Numbered from the stretch's first letter, positions 25,029 to 34,102 are shown. The stretch: 64,000 bases of DNA from Streptomyces sp. NBC_00236 (GCF_036195045.1 NZ_CP108100.1:3906001-3970000); one strand, 5' to 3'. Notes: generated by a model from the sequence alone, not told the origin. A program made the numbers and translations.

Positions 25029-25433
25029 ATGAACGGCACAGAGGGCGGCGATGCGCGGGCAGCACAGCCGGCACCGCCGGAGGACCCGTGCCAGGTCCGT
25101 GAGGTGCTCGGCATCGTCGGTGACAAGTGGTCGCTGCTGATCGTGCGTCACCTCAGCGAGGGGCCACGCCGCTTCACCGAGCTCAAGCGGGCGGTCGACG
25201 GGATCAGCCAGCGCATGCTCACCGTCACGCTGCGCGGCCTGGAACGCGACGGGATCCTCACCCGGACCGTGCGCAACGTCATGCCACCGCACGTCAGTTA
25301 CGAACTCACTCCGATGGGCAGGGCCCTCCGCGGAGCCACCGCCCCCCTGCTGGAGTGGAGCATCACGCACCTGACGCACATCGACGCCGCCCGCGCCGAG
25401 TACGACGCCCGCCCCGACACCCCGCCCGCCTGA
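25029..25433 (+). CDS. HxlR-family transcriptional regulator
   Basis: 134 residues from ATG, with GGAGGT five bases upstream; longer in-frame starts are rejected. The family signature is CQVREVLGIVGDKWSLLIVRHL, then GPRRFTELKRAVDGISQRMLTVTLRGLERDGILTRTV and VSYELTPMGRAL. HxlR proteins are winged-helix dimers that often sense reactive aldehydes or quinones. It is divergent from the hydrolase, which it probably represses. Confidence 0.92.
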   Translation: MNGTEGGDARAAQPAPPEDPCQVREVLGIVGDKWSLLIVRHLSEGPRRFTELKRAVDGISQRMLTVTLRGLERDGILTRTVRNVMPPHVSYELTPMGRALRGATAPLLEWSITHLTHIDAARAEYDARPDTPPA

Positions 25434-25656
25434 CCTCTCACCCCGGCTGCTCCCGCGTACCGGCCCGGTCGGACCGATGCTCCCGAAACGGCTGGTGTGC
25501 GGAGTCGGCGGAACCGGGTAACGTCTTTGTCATGTTCTTCCAGACGCCGATTTACGAGTGAGAGCGCGACGGGCGCCTGCTGATGTCCTTCGACGTCGCC
25601 GCTCGTCCCCCACCGATGAATCCGTAGATCACTTCACATCATGACCGGGAGAACCC

Positions 25657-25884
25657 GTGACCGTGAGCAAGAACATCAACAACCCCGTGGGCATGGGCGG
25701 CGGCAAGCGCAAGAGGCTGTCCCGCACCGAACGGCAGAACAACGGCCCGCACCGCAACCTCGACCGCCAGGGCGCAGCCGACCGGAAGGCTGAGCTGGTG
25801 CGCAAGATGCGTGAGAAGGCAGGCTCGGCCGACGCTGCGGCCGAGGGCGCCGGGCAGACGGGCGACGACTCCGCCGAGAGCTGA
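25657..25884 (+). CDS. DUF6243-family small basic protein
   Basis: 75 residues from GTG, GGGAG upstream; a GTG two codons later is also possible. It starts TVSKNINNPVGMGGGKRKRL and continues SRTERQNNGPHRNLDRQGAADRKAELVRKM, the conserved core of this Streptomyces family, with an acidic Ala-rich tail. No function is known. The high Arg/Lys content suggests nucleic-acid contact, but that is inference. A strong terminator follows. Confidence 0.8.
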   Translation: MTVSKNINNPVGMGGGKRKRLSRTERQNNGPHRNLDRQGAADRKAELVRKMREKAGSADAAAEGAGQTGDDSAES

Positions 25885-25926
25885 CGTACCGCCGTCGCAG
25901 GGCGGCAGCGGCATTCACCGCACGAG

Positions 25927-25964
25927 GCAGGGCCCGGACCGCGACCACGTGGTCCGGGCCCTGC
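25927..25964. terminator. Terminator after the DUF6243 gene
   Basis: Perfect 14-bp stem GCAGGGCCCGGACC / GGTCCGGGCCCTGC with a 10-base loop. There is no T-run, as is common in Streptomyces. Confidence 0.7.
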
Positions 25965-26079
25965 TGCCGTGCCGGGGCCGCCCTTGCCGCCCTGCCGGGA
26001 GCCGCCCCCACCGCCCTGCCGGGGGCCGCGGCCACCCGCCTACCGGGTTCGCGCCCGGGCCTCGCAGCCGGCGTCCGCC

Positions 26080-27882
26080 TCAGACGGATGTCAGCATCGG
26101 CAGCGACATCAGGTACTCCTCCGGGATGTCGAAGGCCTCCGTCAGCGTCGGCAGATGCGGGGCGAGCCGGGAGGTCAGCGCGCGCACCGTGTCGGGGAGG
26201 GAGCGGACCTGGTCGGCGGTGAGCGCGTTCTCGACGAGCAGGAGTCCGCTGAGCGCGGCCAGCCGGTCGAGCAGGAACAGCGCGCGCAGATCGTCCAGGG
26301 TGGCGCGGGTGCCCGGGTCGGTGACGTCGGCGCAGGCCGTGGCGAAGGCGTCGGCGGCCCGGCCCACCGCGTACGTCTCGACGAGGGCGAGGGCGGCGGC
26401 GGACGCGTGGTTCCAGCGGCCGAGGGCGTCGCCCCCGGCACCGCCGCGCAGGTCGTGCCGCGCGGCCAGGTGCCAGTGGCGCTCCGCGGCGGAGAGGGCC
26501 CGGCGCAGGAAGGCGGGATCGGTCAGCAACTCCTGGCCGGTCGCCCGCGCCGGTTCCGGGACCATCGGGTGGCCGAAGATCATCTCGGCCCCGGCCTTGC
26601 ACCAGATCGCCAGGTTGTCCCCCTCGGCGGTGATGGCTCCGTCCGCGTTCGCGGTGAACTCGGCCAGCCCGTTCACCGGGAACAGGGCCCTGGCGCCGCA
26701 GCGTTCCCGGCTCTCGGTCGTGATCGCCCGCGCCTGCCAGGTGATCCAGCCCTTGGCCACCGCGACCAGCCGCTCGCTCTCGGCCCGGTCTTCGGGCGCG
26801 TGGGCGATCCAGTGGTCGGTGACAGCCCGGTGCAGGAAGGTCATGGCGTAGGCGGTGGCCGTGCAGGCGAGCAGCCGGGCGTGATGGCTGCGGTGCGCGG
26901 CCAGCGGGACGCGCTGCCCGGCCGCGGGGCCGGAGATGTGCCGGATGCCCGCGTAGCGGACCGCGATCGCCAGTGCCGCTCGGCTGCCCCCGAGGGTGCT
27001 CGCGCTCATGCACAGTTTTCCGACCGTCACCCGGCGGATCGCGTGCAGGAACCGCTTGCGCGGGCTGCCCACGGCACTGGTGAAGGTGCCGTCCGGCAGC
27101 AGTTCGCCGTGCTCCCCCTGGACCAGGGCGGTGCGGGGCAGGCGTACCTGGTCGAAGGCGGTGACGCAGTGGTCCACGGGGCTGCCGATGCGGTCGGGCA
27201 GCACGGTCACCGTGATGCCCGGCAGCGTTCCGTCGCGGTCGCTCAGCGGGGTGAGGAACAGGAAGACGCCATGGTCCCGGTCGTCGACCAGGAGCCGGGC
27301 CGCGACCACCGCGGTCTTCGGCCCGCCGGCGGGGCCGGTGTTGGGCATGTACTTCTGCGCGCCCTCGTGCGGGGTGTGCAGCACGAACGCGTCACGCTCG
27401 CGGTCGTAGCGGGCGGTGGTCTCCATCGCGGTCGCGTCGTTGCCGTGCGCGCGCTCGGTGCACAGAAAGGTTCCCGTGCGGGTCAGTGCGGCGAAACCGG
27501 TGAGGTCACGCACCGGTGAGGTGCCGTCGTCGAGCAGGCTGCCGAGGAAGAGGTTGTAGTGAATTCCGGCGACCGTGGCCGTGGCCCCGTCCACCACCGA
27601 GGTCCACTCGTGCAGGGCGGCCAGCCCACGGGGGTCCCGGGCCAGGGACTCCGGGCACAGCACCTCCTCGTTCAGAGCGCGCAGCCGGTCGTACGACAGC
27701 TGCCACCGTTCCTCGGCACGCACATGGGCGCGATGGCGGAACCGGTCGGTCGAGATCACCTTGCGCCAGAGACCGTGGGCGTCCGGGCCCTCGCCTCCGT
27801 CCCGGAAGAGGAGGTCGGTCAACTCAGGCAGGCAAGGGGCGAGTTGCCCGTCGGCCTGCACGCATGCATCGATGTTGATCAT
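26080..27882 (-). CDS. Acyl-CoA oxidase/dehydrogenase-family flavoprotein
   Basis: 600 residues from ATG (MINIDACVQADGQ); no clear ribosome site precedes it. The length and layout match the acyl-CoA oxidase branch: an N-terminal helical domain, the FAD beta-domain with TFLCTERAHGNDATAMETTA and HEGAQKYMPNTGPAG, then helices with VGKLCMSASTLGGSRAAL and LAEFTANADGAITAEGDNL. The enzyme would oxidise an acyl thioester at the alpha-beta bond, possibly using O2. It stands alone, with a long upstream region containing a triple tandem repeat. Whether it serves lipid breakdown or a natural product is not shown. Confidence 0.82.
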   Translation of the reverse strand: MINIDACVQADGQLAPCLPELTDLLFRDGGEGPDAHGLWRKVISTDRFRHRAHVRAEERWQLSYDRLRALNEEVLCPESLARDPRGLAALHEWTSVVDGATATVAGIHYNLFLGSLLDDGTSPVRDLTGFAALTRTGTFLCTERAHGNDATAMETTARYDRERDAFVLHTPHEGAQKYMPNTGPAGGPKTAVVAARLLVDDRDHGVFLFLTPLSDRDGTLPGITVTVLPDRIGSPVDHCVTAFDQVRLPRTALVQGEHGELLPDGTFTSAVGSPRKRFLHAIRRVTVGKLCMSASTLGGSRAALAIAVRYAGIRHISGPAAGQRVPLAAHRSHHARLLACTATAYAMTFLHRAVTDHWIAHAPEDRAESERLVAVAKGWITWQARAITTESRERCGARALFPVNGLAEFTANADGAITAEGDNLAIWCKAGAEMIFGHPMVPEPARATGQELLTDPAFLRRALSAAERHWHLAARHDLRGGAGGDALGRWNHASAAALALVETYAVGRAADAFATACADVTDPGTRATLDDLRALFLLDRLAALSGLLLVENALTADQVRSLPDTVRALTSRLAPHLPTLTEAFDIPEEYLMSLPMLTSV

Positions 27883-28039
27883 TATGTCCGACCCAACGAG
27901 CGGGCCGGTTCACGGAAACGATCTCTACGTATCCGGATGCCTCCCATCCAGGGGCCGACCGGAGTCCGGCAGGGCCGAATGACCGGAAGGAACGATCCTG
28001 CACACCTCGTTCAGGCGACGCGGCGATTGCCCCACGGGC

Positions 28040-28123
28040 GGTCCGGGCAGCGCTTGCCCTGATCTCAGGTCCGGGCAGCCCCTGCCCCGATCAACGGTCC
28101 GGGCAGTCCCTGCCCTGATCTCC
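28040..28123 (+). repeat. Three tandem 28-bp repeats
   Basis: Units begin at 28040, 28068 and 28096, each reading GGTCCGGGCAG-N5-TGCCC-N-GATC with few differences. GGGCAG and TGCCC within each unit form a small dyad. They lie in the divergent region between the oxidase gene and the small secreted-protein gene, 30 bases before the latter. Confidence 0.8.
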
Positions 28124-28152
28124 GTACGCCCGAGAAAAGGTGAACACCCCCC

Positions 28153-28497
28153 ATGCGTCTCCGCTCCTCCCTGGCCGCGTCGGCCGGCGCCGTCGTCCTG
28201 CTCCTCGCCACCGCCGGATCCGCCTCGGCCGCCAACGGCCAGTTCCGCTACACGTACCTGACCTCCGACGGCTACGAGGCCGTCGGCTTCCTGAACGACC
28301 CCGACAGCGCCACGTGCATCAACCTCCAGGGGCCGGGATCCGAGCCGGGATCCGCGGCGTACGCGCCCAAGAACCGCACCGACGCGGTGGCCACCGTGTT
28401 CCTGGAGGCGGACTGCACCGGTGACGCCTACTTCACCCTGCGCCCGGGCGGCGGCGCCTCGGACCGGCTGCTGGTGCGCTCGGTCGTCTTCTCCTGA
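28153..28497 (+). CDS. Small secreted protein of unknown function
   Basis: 114 residues. A Sec signal peptide (MRLRSSLAASAGAVVLLLATAGSASA, cut after about residue 26) leaves a mature domain of about 88 residues with two cysteines (ATCINLQGPG, EADCTGDAYF), likely a disulfide. The tyrosine-rich start (GQFRYTYLTSDGYEAV) suggests a beta-sandwich. No enzyme motif is visible. The ribosome site AAAGGTG is 9-10 bases upstream. Its promoter region holds three tandem 28-bp repeats. Confidence 0.82.
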   Translation: MRLRSSLAASAGAVVLLLATAGSASAANGQFRYTYLTSDGYEAVGFLNDPDSATCINLQGPGSEPGSAAYAPKNRTDAVATVFLEADCTGDAYFTLRPGGGASDRLLVRSVVFS

Positions 28498-28532
28498 GCC
28501 TGGCGGGGTATCGCTTCCCACTGTGGCCGGCC

Positions 28533-28565
28533 GGGGGCGGTGGGGCCGACGGCCCCACCGCCCCC
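28533..28565. terminator. Bidirectional terminator between convergent genes
   Basis: Perfect 15-bp stem GGGGGCGGTGGGGCC / GGCCCCACCGCCCCC, loop GAC. It separates the secreted-protein gene from the leftward response regulator. Confidence 0.8.
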
Positions 28566-28578
28566 AAAGCGCTCCGTG

Positions 28579-29223
28579 TCAGCCGTTGAGCCCCGCCTCG
28601 TGCGCCAGCACCGCCGCCTGGACCCGGTTGGTGCAGTCGGTACGGGTGAGGATGCTGCTGATGTGGGCCTTGACCGTGCCGGAGCTCAGGTGGAGCTGTG
28701 CGGCGATCCGGGCGTTGGAGAGGCCGGTGCCCAGCAGCCGCAGGACGTCCCGCTCGGTCGGCGTCAGGCCGGCGATCCGCCGTGCCGCGGCCTCGTCGTC
28801 ACGGCCCGACCTGGTCCGGAAGTCGACGAGCTGGCGGGTGACCTGCGGGGCGAGGACCGGGTCTCCGGCGGCTGCGCGGCGTACGGCCTCGATGAGGTCG
28901 CGGGGGCCGGTGTCCTTGAGGAGGTAGCCGTGGGCTCCGGCGCGCAGGGCGCGCGTGACGCTCGGTTCCTCACCGAACGCCGTAAGCATCACCACCCGGG
29001 TACGGGGGGAGTGGCGGATGATCCCGGCGGCGCCGGTGATCCCGTCACCCGGCATACGTATGTCGAGGAGGGCCACGTCGACCACGTGGGCGCGGCAGGC
29101 CTCGACGGCCTCACGGGCGTCCTGCGCCTCGGCCACGACCCGGATCCCGTCGTCGTTCTCCAGGATCAGGCGGATTCCGGCGCGCATCAGCGCCTCGTCG
29201 TCGGCGATCAGCACGCGGATCAT
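28579..29223 (-). CDS. NarL/LuxR-type response regulator
   Basis: 214 residues. The receiver domain (1-120) has DDEALM, the phospho-acceptor Asp in VALLDIRMPG, and the Lys in GYLLKDTG. The LuxR HTH (about 145-210) reads LTPTERDVLRLLGTGLSNARIAAQLHLSSGTVKAHISSIL. It is four bases downstream of its histidine kinase gene. Target genes are not evident nearby. Confidence 0.95.
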   Translation of the reverse strand: MIRVLIADDEALMRAGIRLILENDDGIRVVAEAQDAREAVEACRAHVVDVALLDIRMPGDGITGAAGIIRHSPRTRVVMLTAFGEEPSVTRALRAGAHGYLLKDTGPRDLIEAVRRAAAGDPVLAPQVTRQLVDFRTRSGRDDEAAARRIAGLTPTERDVLRLLGTGLSNARIAAQLHLSSGTVKAHISSILTRTDCTNRVQAAVLAHEAGLNG

Positions 29224-29227
29224 CGGT

Positions 29228-30613
29228 TCAGTCTAGGACCACCATGATCAGCAGCATGAGACTGCCGCCGATCGTCGGCAGCAGCACCAGCATCGCCGCG
29301 CAGCCCCCGCCCAGCAGGCGCGGCCAGGTGAGCACCTCCGTCGGGAGCGGGGGCCGGGATCCCGCCCCGCCGGACAGCGGCTTCATCGACGCGGCGTACG
29401 CGGGCGGCACCTCGGGCCTGGCGGGTATGCGGGCGGCGAGGACGAAGCCGCCCTCCTGGCGCGGTCCGCAGTCGAGGGTGCCGCCGAGCAGGCCGACCCT
29501 CTCCCGGAGGCCGACGAGGCCGCTGCGGTTCCCGTCCCCGGGCGAACGCGGCACCGGCGGGGCTCCGTTGACGACGGAGACCACCACCGTGCCCCCCTCG
29601 TCGTGGACCGTCACGCGGACCGGCGCTCCGGACGCGTGCTTCAGGGCGTTGGCGAGCCCTTCCCGGGCGACACGGTGGACGGCCTGTCGGGTACGGGGAT
29701 CCGCGTCCGCGGGGCCGGTCGCGTTCCAGTGCAGTTCGGCGTCGGCCCCGGCGCTCCGGGAATCCGCGACGAGGGCCGCGAGATCCTCGCGGGTCCCTCG
29801 CTCACCGCTCTCCTGGTCCGCCTGGTGCCGGAGGACGCCGAGGATGCCGCGCAGCTCCTCCATCGCGGTTCCCGCGGTGGTGTGCAGGAGTTCGGCGTGG
29901 GCGGCCAGCGGGGGCGCCTGTCGTTCGGCGGCGAGCTGGAGCGCTCCGGCGTGCACCGAGATCAGGCCGATGCGGTGGCCGAGCAGATCGTGCATCTCGC
30001 CGGCGATGCGCGCGCGTTCCTCCATGCGGGCCGCCTCGTCGGCGAGCGAGCGGGCATGTTCGAGGTAGGCGTTGCGTTCCCGCAGCAGCCCCGTCAGCCG
30101 ACGGCGGCGCCCCAGCATCAGGCCGGACAGCGCGGGCATCAGGATGAACAGGGCGCTCGCCCCGGCGTCGGCGAACAGGTACTCCGGCTTCGGAAGTCCG
30201 TCGAGGGACTGGACGGCGACCGACGCGAGCACCGACCCGGCCACGCTCGTCCCGACCACCCGCCAGGCCCGCCGCGCCGGGGCGATGCGGCGCGCGGCGG
30301 ACCAGACGACCCACGGCACCACCACCATCGCCCACACGTTGTCCCCCGCCATCACCGGCACGCAGCACAGGACCGTCAGGGCCGGGTACATCCGCCGCGC
30401 GGGCACGAGCAGCGCCGCCCACACACCCAGGAGGGCGGCCATGACCGGATGGGCCGGCGGGACCAGCGGAAGGGGGACGAGTGCGCACAGCAGGGCCAGG
30501 CCGACGAGGACGGACTCCGTGACGACGGTCCGGCGGGGCGCGGCGCGCACCGCGTCACGGATCGCGGTGGCCTCGCGGAGCGCCCCCCGCCACGGTTGCG
30601 CTGCCGGGATCAT
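29228..30613 (-). CDS. Sensor histidine kinase (HisKA_3 type)
   Basis: 461 residues. About six N-terminal helices (35-165) are followed by a coiled linker and the dimerisation box RARIAGEMHDLLGHRIGLISVHAGAL with the phospho-His. A degenerate HATPase_c follows (VHRVAREGLANALKHASG, NRSGLVGLRERVGLLGGTL). Unusually, the C-terminus ends with another hydrophobic helix (LLGGGCAAMLVLLPTIGGSLMLL), placing the tail back in the membrane. It is the first gene of a two-gene operon with the response regulator. Confidence 0.92.
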   Translation of the reverse strand: MIPAAQPWRGALREATAIRDAVRAAPRRTVVTESVLVGLALLCALVPLPLVPPAHPVMAALLGVWAALLVPARRMYPALTVLCCVPVMAGDNVWAMVVVPWVVWSAARRIAPARRAWRVVGTSVAGSVLASVAVQSLDGLPKPEYLFADAGASALFILMPALSGLMLGRRRRLTGLLRERNAYLEHARSLADEAARMEERARIAGEMHDLLGHRIGLISVHAGALQLAAERQAPPLAAHAELLHTTAGTAMEELRGILGVLRHQADQESGERGTREDLAALVADSRSAGADAELHWNATGPADADPRTRQAVHRVAREGLANALKHASGAPVRVTVHDEGGTVVVSVVNGAPPVPRSPGDGNRSGLVGLRERVGLLGGTLDCGPRQEGGFVLAARIPARPEVPPAYAASMKPLSGGAGSRPPLPTEVLTWPRLLGGGCAAMLVLLPTIGGSLMLLIMVVLD

Positions 30614-30675
30614 GGTTTCCTCCGTGGGGTGCCGTTCTCAACGGTCGTACTCTGCCTGCGGGTCGACGAACCGCC

Positions 30676-31899
30676 TCAGGCAGCCCGCGCCGCTCCTCCG
30701 GGCACCCGGAGCTCCGGCTCCGCCCGCAGCGCGGCGACGTCCACCCCGCTCCCGGTCAGTACCCGCTCGATCTCCGCCGCGGTCTCCGCGTCCGTCCCGG
30801 CGTCGTCCAGCAGGGCGGCCAGCAGATGGGTCGTGCCGACCGTGGGCGAGCCCTGCGCGGAAGCCGTCAACTGTGTGACGTGCAGCAGCCGTCGGTCGCG
30901 GTCGGCGACGCCGTCACCCCTCACGGTCTCGCCCTCCGTCACCTCGGTCGAGGTGAACAGTACGCGGGTGACCGCGTCCTGCCGCGCACCGTGACGGCGC
31001 AGGAGTTCCGCCCCCCGGTTCGCCCCGGCCAGCGCCTCCGGCAGTTCCCGTCCCGCGACGGTCAACGACCGGTCCAGCGCCAGGATGCCCAGCAGCACGT
31101 CGACCGGTTCCTGCACCGACGCCCCACGCCGTACCGCTCCCCGTAGCGCCTCCGCGCGCACCGCGCTGACGACCGCGGAGCCGAACCCCGCACCGCCTCC
31201 GAAGATCCAGGCGGTGAACTTCCTGGTCAGCGGGTTGCCGCTCTTCCCGAACGTCCCGGACTTGCGCAGGACGAACACCGATCCCGGCTCCGGCTCCGCG
31301 TCGCTCCCCCGCAAGGCGCCGAGCGCGGCCGAGACGGCGGTGACATCCAGCTTCTCCACGGCCATCGCCTCCCGGGCACGGGTACCGGGCAGCTCGACCA
31401 GTGCGTGCGCCACATGACGGACGCGCACGGAGAGGGTGCCCTCCTGCCGTGCGGCCTGCAGCGCGATGCGCAGACATGCCCTCAACGCACCGGTCACCGG
31501 AGGGAGTTCGGCGCTCTCCTGCTCGGACTCCGCCTTCTTCCGATTCTGCCATCGCAGCTTCTTGGCCCGGTCCTGCCCGACCTCCCGCCAGACGGCGTCG
31601 ATCTCCCGCTCGTCGTCCGGGGCTCCCGCCGCGCCGACCCCCCGGTCCTCGCTGACCCACACGGACGTCCCACGGACCCCGATGGAACCGCCGAGCGAGC
31701 CGGAGGCCCTCATCCCGGGGGCGATGGCGGAGCCCGCGGCCGAGTCGCCCGCCACGAGCGCGGCGAGCACGCTCTCCGTACCGACGTCTCCGCGTTCCTG
31801 CTTGACCGCGCTGCTCACCGCCTCCAGCAGCAGTTTGACGACGTCCGTCGCGAACTCGGTGGTCGCGCCGGTGTCGGGGGCGGAAGTCCGCTGGTCCAT
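30676..31899 (-). CDS. Clp-N (ClpA/ClpC R-domain) repeat protein without ATPase
   Basis: 407 residues. Repeated Clp R-domain-like helices appear near 18-55 (VGTESVLAALVAG), 140-200 (GALRACLRIALQAARQE, VRHVAHALVELPG), 240-300 (VQEPVDVLLGILALD, LLRRHGARQDAVTRVL) and 335-390 (LLHVTQLTASAQGSPTVGTTHLLAALLDDAGTDA). A charged linker (RAKKLRWQNRKKAESEQ) separates the first two. No Walker motif exists, so it cannot unfold proteins itself. It may be an adaptor or peptide-binding protein. It is upstream of, and on the same strand as, the kinase/regulator pair, and divergent from an AraC gene. Confidence 0.6.
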   Translation of the reverse strand: MDQRTSAPDTGATTEFATDVVKLLLEAVSSAVKQERGDVGTESVLAALVAGDSAAGSAIAPGMRASGSLGGSIGVRGTSVWVSEDRGVGAAGAPDDEREIDAVWREVGQDRAKKLRWQNRKKAESEQESAELPPVTGALRACLRIALQAARQEGTLSVRVRHVAHALVELPGTRAREAMAVEKLDVTAVSAALGALRGSDAEPEPGSVFVLRKSGTFGKSGNPLTRKFTAWIFGGGAGFGSAVVSAVRAEALRGAVRRGASVQEPVDVLLGILALDRSLTVAGRELPEALAGANRGAELLRRHGARQDAVTRVLFTSTEVTEGETVRGDGVADRDRRLLHVTQLTASAQGSPTVGTTHLLAALLDDAGTDAETAAEIERVLTGSGVDVAALRAEPELRVPGGAARAA

Positions 31900-32024
31900 C
31901 GGGTCGTCCTCTCCACGGTGTTATTGACGAGAAGGACGCTAGGGCGCTTCCTCCGGCACCGCTTCGGCCGACCGGCCATGCTTCCGGTCCGAACGGCCGG
32001 GTTCGCCTGCCTATCGTTGGCCCC

Positions 32025-32966
32025 ATGGACGTGTTCGACGAACTGTTGCGGGGCGTGCGGGGCAAGGGTGCGGTGTTCGGGCGTTCGGTGCTGTGGCCGC
32101 CGTGGTCGTTGCGGTTCGCCGACGGCGCGTACCTGACCCTGTGCGTACCGATGCGCGGCGCCGGGTGGATCGTGCCGGAGACCGGGGAGCCGCGGCACGT
32201 GGCGCTGGGCGAGGCCGCGATCGTCCGGGGGCCCGCACCGTTCTCGTTCACCGACGACCCGGCGAACGCCACGACGGCGGGCGTACGGGAGGTCCACTGG
32301 GGCGAGGACGCACCCGGCCTCACGGACCGGGACGGCGAACTCGGCGGCTCGACCGTGCTGTTGGCCGCCGCCTATGACGTACGGGAGCAGGTTCCGCAAC
32401 GGCTTCTGCGTGCCCTGCCGCCGGTCCTGGTGGTACCCGACGAGCAGGACTGCTCGCCGCTGCGGGACTACCTGGAGGCGCAGATCGGTGGCGGCCGGCC
32501 GGGGCACCAGACCGTACTCGACCGGCTGCTGGACTGGCTGCTGGTGTGCACGCTGCGGGACTGGTTCGACCGCCCGGAGGCCGAACCGCCGGGGTGGTAC
32601 GGCGCACTCGGCGACGAAGTGGCGGGGCCCGCGCTGCGTGCGATCCACGAGGATCCGGCGCACCCGTGGACGACGGCGGAGCTGGCGAGCCGGGCGGGGG
32701 TGTCGAGGACGACCCTGGCGAAGCGGTTCACGGATCTGGTCGGGAACGGGCCGGCGGCATACCTCACCGAGTGGCGGATGACGCTGGCCGCCGATCTGCT
32801 CACCCGCCCGGAGCTGACGGTGGCGGCGGTGGCCCGGCGGGTCGGTTACGCGGACGCGTTCGGCTTCAGCGCGGCGTTCAAACGGCTCCGGGGCGAGAGC
32901 CCGAGCACGTACCGGCAGGAGGCCGCCACCGCCCGCGTGCCGGACCGCGCCGTACCGGCGGGCTGA
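32025..32966 (+). CDS. AraC-family regulator (cupin N-terminus)
   Basis: 313 residues. The N-terminal cupin sensor domain (about 1-180) reads LWPPWSLRFADGAYLTLCVPMRGAGWI and ALGEAAIVRGPAPFSFTDDP. The C-terminal double HTH (about 205-300) has WTTAELASRAGVSRTTLAKRF and LTVAAVARRVGYADAFGFSAAFKRLRGESPSTYR. AraC proteins of this subgroup often control a divergent or neighbouring oxidoreductase gene. The convergent NmrA-like gene downstream is a candidate target, as is the divergent Clp-N gene. Confidence 0.92.
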   Translation: MDVFDELLRGVRGKGAVFGRSVLWPPWSLRFADGAYLTLCVPMRGAGWIVPETGEPRHVALGEAAIVRGPAPFSFTDDPANATTAGVREVHWGEDAPGLTDRDGELGGSTVLLAAAYDVREQVPQRLLRALPPVLVVPDEQDCSPLRDYLEAQIGGGRPGHQTVLDRLLDWLLVCTLRDWFDRPEAEPPGWYGALGDEVAGPALRAIHEDPAHPWTTAELASRAGVSRTTLAKRFTDLVGNGPAAYLTEWRMTLAADLLTRPELTVAAVARRVGYADAFGFSAAFKRLRGESPSTYRQEAATARVPDRAVPAG

Positions 32967-33014
32967 TCCGGTAGGCCGGCGGGATCCTCCGACGCGCACC
33001 CACCCCGGCTCCCG

Positions 33015-33926
33015 TCAGCCCCAGGCGCCCGCCGCCGACGCGTCACGGACGACGTCGGCGATGTCGCGCGGAGGGCGGCCCAGTGCTCTGCGGACCCCGT
33101 CCGTGACCGGGGCCTCCCGGCTCGTGCGGATCGGCCTCATCGCGTCGGTCCAGAGCGCGGCCTCCTCCTCGGGCAGGCCCTGTGCCACCAGCCCGGCCCG
33201 GAAGGCGGACTCCTCCACCGGGACGTAGGCGGCCCGCGCACCGGTCGCCTTCGCGATCTCGTCGAGTACGTCGGCGATGCCGAGAGCCCGCGGGCCGGAG
33301 AGTTCGTACACCTCGCCGTCGTGGCCGTCCTCGGTCAGAGCCACAGCGGCGACCTCCGCGATGTCGTCGGCGTCGACGAACGCGGCGGTCCCGTCGCCCG
33401 CGGGCAGGGCCAGTTCGCCGGCGCGTACGCCGTCGAGGAAGACCCCCTCGCTGAAGTTCTGGGCGAACCAGCCGGGCCGCAGGATCGTCCAGGCGACCCC
33501 TGACGACCGGACGGCCGCCTCGCCCTCCGCATGCGGGCCGCCGCCCTCGTAGGAGGAGCCGAAGTAGCCGGGGACGTCCACACCGCGGGCCGACAGCAGC
33601 ACCAGTCGTCGCACCCCGGCGGCAACGGCCTGCTCGACGAAGGCGGGCGTCGGGGAGGGCGAGGTGTCCAGCGGGACGATGTAGACGGCGTCGACCTCGT
33701 CGAGGGCCGCCTGCCAGGTCGTCCGGTCGGCCCAGTCGAAGGGGCACTCCCCCGACCGCGAGGCCGCCCGGGTCTCCACGCCCAGCGCGCGGAGCCGGGC
33801 CACGGTCCTGCGGCCCGTCTTGCCGGTGCCGCCGGTCACCAGCACCCGGTTGCGGATGCGCGTCGTGTCCGTACGTGTCGCTTCGGTCTGTGTTGCTTCC
33901 CCACGTGTTGCTTCCGTCTGTGTCAT
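33015..33926 (-). CDS. NmrA-like NAD(P)-binding oxidoreductase
   Basis: 303 residues from ATG. The N-terminal 25 residues are repetitive (TQTEATRGEATQTEATR, three TEATR-like units) and probably disordered. The Rossmann motif follows as RVLVTGGTGKTGRRTVARL. SARGVDVPGYFGSSYEGG replaces a classical SDR active site, and WTILRPGWFAQNF is typical of the NmrA/quinone-reductase-2 group. These proteins bind NAD(P)(H) and act as quinone reductases or redox sensors. It is convergent with the AraC gene. No clear ribosome site is seen, which fits the repeat-derived N-terminus. Confidence 0.87.
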   Translation of the reverse strand: MTQTEATRGEATQTEATRTDTTRIRNRVLVTGGTGKTGRRTVARLRALGVETRAASRSGECPFDWADRTTWQAALDEVDAVYIVPLDTSPSPTPAFVEQAVAAGVRRLVLLSARGVDVPGYFGSSYEGGGPHAEGEAAVRSSGVAWTILRPGWFAQNFSEGVFLDGVRAGELALPAGDGTAAFVDADDIAEVAAVALTEDGHDGEVYELSGPRALGIADVLDEIAKATGARAAYVPVEESAFRAGLVAQGLPEEEAALWTDAMRPIRTSREAPVTDGVRRALGRPPRDIADVVRDASAAGAWG

Positions 33927-34102
33927 ACCGCAAGCCTGGCCACCCCACCGGGCCCCGGCCATGGCTCATCGTCCGGGAGGGATGTCCGTGCGTCCGGGCG
34001 CGCGACGGGTGGGCACCATGTCCGGGATATCTCGGCCGCACGTGGTGAAACATTTCCCGGCGGCCACCGCATCTAAAGGGTGTGAGCGAGAGGGGGTGAC
34101 GG

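Noticed and set aside
28040..28123. CRISPR array
   Set aside because: The three 28-bp units are directly adjacent with no spacers, and no cas genes are present.
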